Source of the DNA: JAJFUI01 sp039698035
GTDB taxonomy: Bacteria; Planctomycetota; Planctomycetia; Pirellulales; Thermoguttaceae
Assembly: GCA_039698035.1 (NCBI GenBank)
Contig: JBDKSW010000009.1
Location: 186,001 to 250,000 of the forward strand
Direction of reading: 5' to 3'
Length of the DNA stretch: 64,000 bases
Shown: positions 61,049-64,000 of the stretch, piece after piece
How the letters are laid out: the number at the start of each line of letters is the position of its first letter
Position numbering within the stretch: position 1 is the first letter of the stretch
The notes under the pieces: generated by a model
Database searches by the model: none
What the model saw: only the letters and a program-made list of their open reading frames with translations
Told to the model about the DNA's origin: nothing
Made by a program: the position numbers and the translations under genes

Positions 61049-61602
61049 TCCAGTGGCTCCAGAAAGAAGTCATCGATTTCAACCGACGCGCCCTGTTGGA
61101 GGAAGTTGATGCTGACCAGCAAGCGGGTCTCGGCGCGGCGCTTCAGAACGGTTCCCTCCAGCCCGGCGAAGGCTCCGTGGCGGACTCGCACGTGCCGCCC
61201 TGGCTCTAGGCGGCTCTCCACCGTCAGCGGCGCGCCGGCCGCGATCAGTTGGCGAAGCTGCCGCAGGTCGAAGACGAATTGTTCGGCGTCCTCGACCGAC
61301 AACACGCGGGACACCCGGTTCGTGGTGAGCGTTCGCAACCGCTCTTCCTCGGACCCAAAGAGAAAAATATAGCCACCAAACAGAGGGGTCAGTGAGGTCC
61401 GCCGGCGGCCTCGCGACACGCTCGTTTGCTTCACCAGCGGCAGGTAAAAAGGGACCCGATGCTTAAGCAATTCCCGGGCGAGCGACTTCTCTTGCCGGGC
61501 TTTGGTGTAGACGGCCAGCCAGCGTCGCGGCGACGGGCCAACCAGTGGGGCGTCCAGCAGCGTCTCGGGATAGATGTTTGGTTCTTCCTTAAGGATCGGC
61601 AT
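61045..61602 (-). CDS. NusG/RfaH-like specialised transcription antitermination factor
   Basis: A 185-aa protein. The NGN domain runs ~25-115 (RRWLAVYTKARQEKSLARELL, then VPFYLPLV and LFGGYIFLF). A KOW motif lies at ~125-165 (PGRHVRVRHGAFAGLEGTVLKRR). Such UpxY/LoaP/RfaH paralogues load on polymerase to let it read long polysaccharide or secondary-metabolite operons. Here it is coupled to a single epimerase gene. The ATG at 61602 is chosen, since the conserved part starts right after. Confidence 0.88.
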   Translation of the reverse strand: MPILKEEPNIYPETLLDAPLVGPSPRRWLAVYTKARQEKSLARELLKHRVPFYLPLVKQTSVSRGRRRTSLTPLFGGYIFLFGSEEERLRTLTTNRVSRVLSVEDAEQFVFDLRQLRQLIAAGAPLTVESRLEPGRHVRVRHGAFAGLEGTVLKRRAETRLLVSINFLQQGASVEIDDFFLEPLE

Positions 61603-61941
61603 GGGTGCCCCAGCAGTGTGCGGCTCGTTCCGCAATTGTTCACGCGAATTATAGTGTTTGCAGTATTGGAGGGAAGCCGTCGAGCCGCGATCGCCCCTTG
61701 TGCGAATGTGCTGCATCCCATTTTAAGAGGGGTTTTGGCAGACAGGTCCGGTCGGCGTCTGACGAGCGCGAGAGGATGTGTGAGTCAAGGCGGTCGGCGA
61801 CGACGCTGGCTCCTCCGATCTACGGGGCTGGCGTGCAACGTGCCGTGCGCCAGCTTGCCGCGCCGTTTTTCCAGGGCCGTTCATGCCCCGGGTCGCGGGT
61901 GCCAACGGCATGGTCGGCCTGGCTTTCCAAACCGACATCGC

Positions 61942-61969
61942 TTGACACACTGGCATGTTATGCTCTAAT
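61942..61969 (+). promoter_or_regulatory. Strong sigma-70 type promoter of the DUF1559 gene
   Basis: -35 TTGACA (61942-61947, perfect), a 16-base spacer, -10 TCTAAT (61964-61969, 5/6). It gives a leader of about 60 bases before the ATG at 62038, with a hairpin TCGCCA/TGGCGA at 61983-61999. The rest of the interval from 61603 holds no gene I can support. Confidence 0.7.
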
Positions 61970-62037
61970 AGAAGTCGTTGTGTCGCCAGAAGTTGGCGAT
62001 GGTCATCATTTGTCGATTGAGGTAACAGGAGAGGTCC

Positions 62038-63261
62038 ATGTCTACCACACGCGGCGTGCGGAGGGCGTTTACGTTGGTGGAATTGCTTGTGGTCATCGTG
62101 ATCATCGGCATCCTTATTGCGCTGCTGTTGCCGGCCGTGCAGGCGGCCCGCGAGGCGGCCCGCAAAATGACCTGTAACAGCAACCTGAAACAGATCGGTT
62201 TGGCCGTGCAGAACTACATGCAGGCCATGCGGGTGATGCCGCCAGGAACAGTCACCATCGGAGTCGCAACGCTGGAAGAAGCCGGCAGCGCCGATATCTG
62301 GACTTCAGAGGTCACGTCGACGACGATCGGCAGCAGCACCACTCGGGGCGGCCAGGGCACCGGTTGGCTGCTCCGCATCATGAGCTACATCGAGGGCGAC
62401 GCGCTGGCAAAGAACTGGAACTGGACGTGCCCCATCTCGAACCTGGATCAAACGAACAACCTGGGTTACAGCAACCTCAGAATCGCTTGTACGAACATCA
62501 GCACTTTCTACTGCCCGACCCGCCGAAGCGAATTTCGGAGGGGCATCGATGACGCTGCTATTGGCACTGTCGGCTATCCCGTCCCGACAACTTATATTGC
62601 CTTCTATACGAACGCCACAGCCAACAAGAGGGGCGTTAAGGGCGGCTGCACCGACTACGGCGGATGCGCTGGTCGGCACGCCTTCCATGCGCTCAGGGAA
62701 AGTGGGAACCAAATCGCCAGCTATGCCACCGGCGGCTGCATCAACCCGGGCTACTTCCCCTCGGCAAATACAAAGTATACGGTCGCTGGCGAGCCGACAT
62801 CCGGAACCACACTCAGCGTTCAGATGCTTAGCTCGAATAGGGACCCGATGAAACGTTATGGCATCTTCGGTCGGGTCAATGTCAGCACGAGCCCCGCGGA
62901 TGTGAAGGACGGTTTGTCCAACACGATCCTAGCAGGTGAAATGCAGCGCATTACGACGAAGGCGACTTCATACCCCTTCAACGGCCCCGATATTGGCGTT
63001 AGTTACAGTTACGATGGCTGGGCGGTTGGCGGCGGAGCCACGTTGTTCAGCACGGGCATGATTTATCCCTACTCGTCGAGCCCCTATGGTCCCGTGATGA
63101 ACAATGGAGACCCTCGGTCGCCTGGCAGCACGCACAGCGGTGGCGCGAACTTCTGCTTGGGTGATGGCTCTGTGCATTTCCTCAGTGAGACGATCGACCC
63201 GAACGTTTTCGCCCTGCTCGGCAGCATGGCCGACAAGGTGGGGGTTCCGCCGATCGACTAA
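62038..63261 (+). CDS. DUF1559-family protein with prepilin-type N-terminus
   Basis: A 407-aa planctomycete hallmark protein. The start follows ACAGGAGAGGTCC. RRA|FTLVELLVVIVIIGIL is a type III prepilin-like signal (Ala in place of Gly before the cut), followed by the conserved AVQAAREAARKMTCNSNLKQIGLA. The C-terminal CLGDGSVHFLSETID is the H-x9-DG-type motif. Planctomycete genomes carry many such paralogues. They may form pseudopilus-like surface structures assembled by a system like the one at 4.5-19 kb (inference). A strong promoter and terminator frame the gene, so it is monocistronic. Confidence 0.93.
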   Translation: MSTTRGVRRAFTLVELLVVIVIIGILIALLLPAVQAAREAARKMTCNSNLKQIGLAVQNYMQAMRVMPPGTVTIGVATLEEAGSADIWTSEVTSTTIGSSTTRGGQGTGWLLRIMSYIEGDALAKNWNWTCPISNLDQTNNLGYSNLRIACTNISTFYCPTRRSEFRRGIDDAAIGTVGYPVPTTYIAFYTNATANKRGVKGGCTDYGGCAGRHAFHALRESGNQIASYATGGCINPGYFPSANTKYTVAGEPTSGTTLSVQMLSSNRDPMKRYGIFGRVNVSTSPADVKDGLSNTILAGEMQRITTKATSYPFNGPDIGVSYSYDGWAVGGGATLFSTGMIYPYSSSPYGPVMNNGDPRSPGSTHSGGANFCLGDGSVHFLSETIDPNVFALLGSMADKVGVPPID

Positions 63262-63320
63262 GGCAGGCACACGCGTTGCCCGTTCGACAGGCAACGGCGT
63301 TTATGGTTAGAGTCCAACGG

Positions 63321-63365
63321 GTTGGGGCGGTGGCCGAAAAGGTTGCCGCCCCAACGGCTTTTCTT
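63321..63365 (+). terminator. Intrinsic terminator of the DUF1559 gene
   Basis: A 10-bp perfect stem, GTTGGGGCGG (63321-63330) with CCGCCCCAAC (63346-63355), then GGCTTTTCTT. A smaller hairpin (CGTTGCC/GGCAACG, 63274-63296) lies before it. Confidence 0.8.
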
Positions 63366-63508
63366 GACGCGACGCGGCGCATTCTTGCTCTTTTGGAATG
63401 ACTCTGCAGGACTGGACGTCACCGTCCACGATTGGCTTTCGCCACGCCACGGTGGTATGCTCAAGAGTGTGTCGGCCATCCGACCGACTCTGGGAGGCGC
63501 GGACTTCG

Positions 63509-64000
63509 TTGAACCAGCCGGAACGTCCTAACTTCGAGCAGTGTGCCGTGCTGAGCGGCCTGTTGACCCAGCAGGAGCTCGACGCGGCGCGAGCGGCTCT
63601 GCGGTGGTCCGAGAAGGATGAGCTGGATGCCGACGCATCGGCCAGCGATCGGCAACTGGCCGACCGCCTGGTCGAGCTGGGCCGGCTCAACGCGTGGCAG
63701 GCCAAGCAGCTCCTCGATGGGCGGACGAAGTTCAATCTGGGGCCCTACCAGATCATCGATTCGATCGGCCAGGGGGCGATGGGGCAGGTTTTCAAGGCAC
63801 AGCACGGCAAGATGGGCCGCGTCGTGGCCATCAAGGTTCTGCCCCGCGACAAGTCGACGCCCGAGGCCATCGAAAATTTTACCCATGAGATTCGTGCCCT
63901 GGCGCGACTCGATCATCCCAAGCTCGTGGCCGCGCTCGACGCCGGCCAGGATGGATGCGTCTACTATCTGGTGACCGAGTATGTGCCGGGCATGGACCTC
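63509..64000 (+). CDS. Ser/Thr protein kinase, N-terminal part (cut by window end)
   Basis: 164 residues are present; the gene runs off the end. The start is taken as TTG 63509 after GGGAGG; no ATG lies nearby in frame, so this is uncertain. Residues ~1-78 form a planctomycete-type N-terminal segment (LLTQQELDAARAAL, LVELGRLNAWQAKQLL). The kinase domain begins at YQIIDSIGQGAMGQVFKA (Gly loop), with the catalytic Lys109 in VVAIKVLP and hinge region YYLVTEYVPGMDL. This is a PknB/Pkn2-like (Hanks-type) kinase. Confidence 0.9.
   Translation, partial: MNQPERPNFEQCAVLSGLLTQQELDAARAALRWSEKDELDADASASDRQLADRLVELGRLNAWQAKQLLDGRTKFNLGPYQIIDSIGQGAMGQVFKAQHGKMGRVVAIKVLPRDKSTPEAIENFTHEIRALARLDHPKLVAALDAGQDGCVYYLVTEYVPGMDL

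Overview
The window looks like a chromosome segment of a GC-rich planctomycete, probably of the Pirellula/Lacipirellula kind. The grounds are: a DUF1559-type protein with an N-terminal prepilin-like segment and an H-x9-DG-like tail (62038-63261); a second DUF1559-like tail on a membrane protein beside an ECF sigma factor; many long planctomycete-type hypothetical proteins; a Tyr/Thr-repeat secreted protein; and remnants of the small-ORF/DUF2924/recombinase cassette common in this phylum. Species level cannot be read from the sequence.

Layout. 1-4.4 kb: tail of a cysteine desulfurase, a secreted repeat protein, a polyprenol-phosphate-mannose-synthase-like glycosyltransferase and a fused indolepyruvate oxidoreductase. 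4.6-19.1 kb: one large + strand type IV pilus / type II secretion locus (PilB-like, PilT, second PilB-like, PilC, three prepilin-like proteins and a 1675-aa GspK-like protein), followed by a convergent 969-aa membrane-anchored protein. 22.4-25.2 kb: cupin, RsmD, cyclophilin and a small hypothetical. 25.2-32.2 kb: a seven-gene minus-strand operon with FabF-like, ACP, two phytoene-desaturase-like flavoproteins, FabZ-like, a sialidase and a FabI-like reductase. This looks like a secondary fatty-acyl or polyene pathway. 32.3-43.3 kb: housekeeping and mixed genes (phosphatase, lipase, RuvX, NuoA/NuoB, thioesterase, lipoate ligase, ECF sigma factor with probable anti-sigma partner, TypA/BipA). 43.4-46.7 kb: an accessory island with a decayed recombinase-cassette remnant and a lower-GC AAA-ATPase/TOPRIM-like gene pair. 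The pair lies between imperfect 20-bp direct repeats next to tRNA-Asn. 48.1-56.1 kb: a phage-derived structural module (maturation protease/scaffold, decoration protein, major capsid protein, LamG-like and small tail-like proteins) with no visible terminase, portal, tape measure or integrase, ending in a truncated gene. 56.3-59.9 kb: a tight set of a soluble ABC ATPase, a Cys-rich HypB/UreG-like GTPase, a NifS-like desulfurase and a Cys-rich 4Fe-4S protein. This is a candidate metallocofactor assembly system. 60.0-61.6 kb: a NusG/RfaH-like factor overlapping a sugar-nucleotide epimerase. 62-64 kb: the DUF1559 gene with a clear promoter and terminator, then the start of a Ser/Thr kinase cut by the window end.

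The three places I would look at first are the Fe-S/GTPase/ABC/NifS cluster (56343-59944), the double-desaturase fatty-acyl operon (25245-32210), and the ATPase/TOPRIM-like pair with its flanking repeats (43911-46346). All functional calls come from reading motifs by eye; no database search was run. Start codons are judged from ribosome binding sites, signal peptides and domain boundaries.
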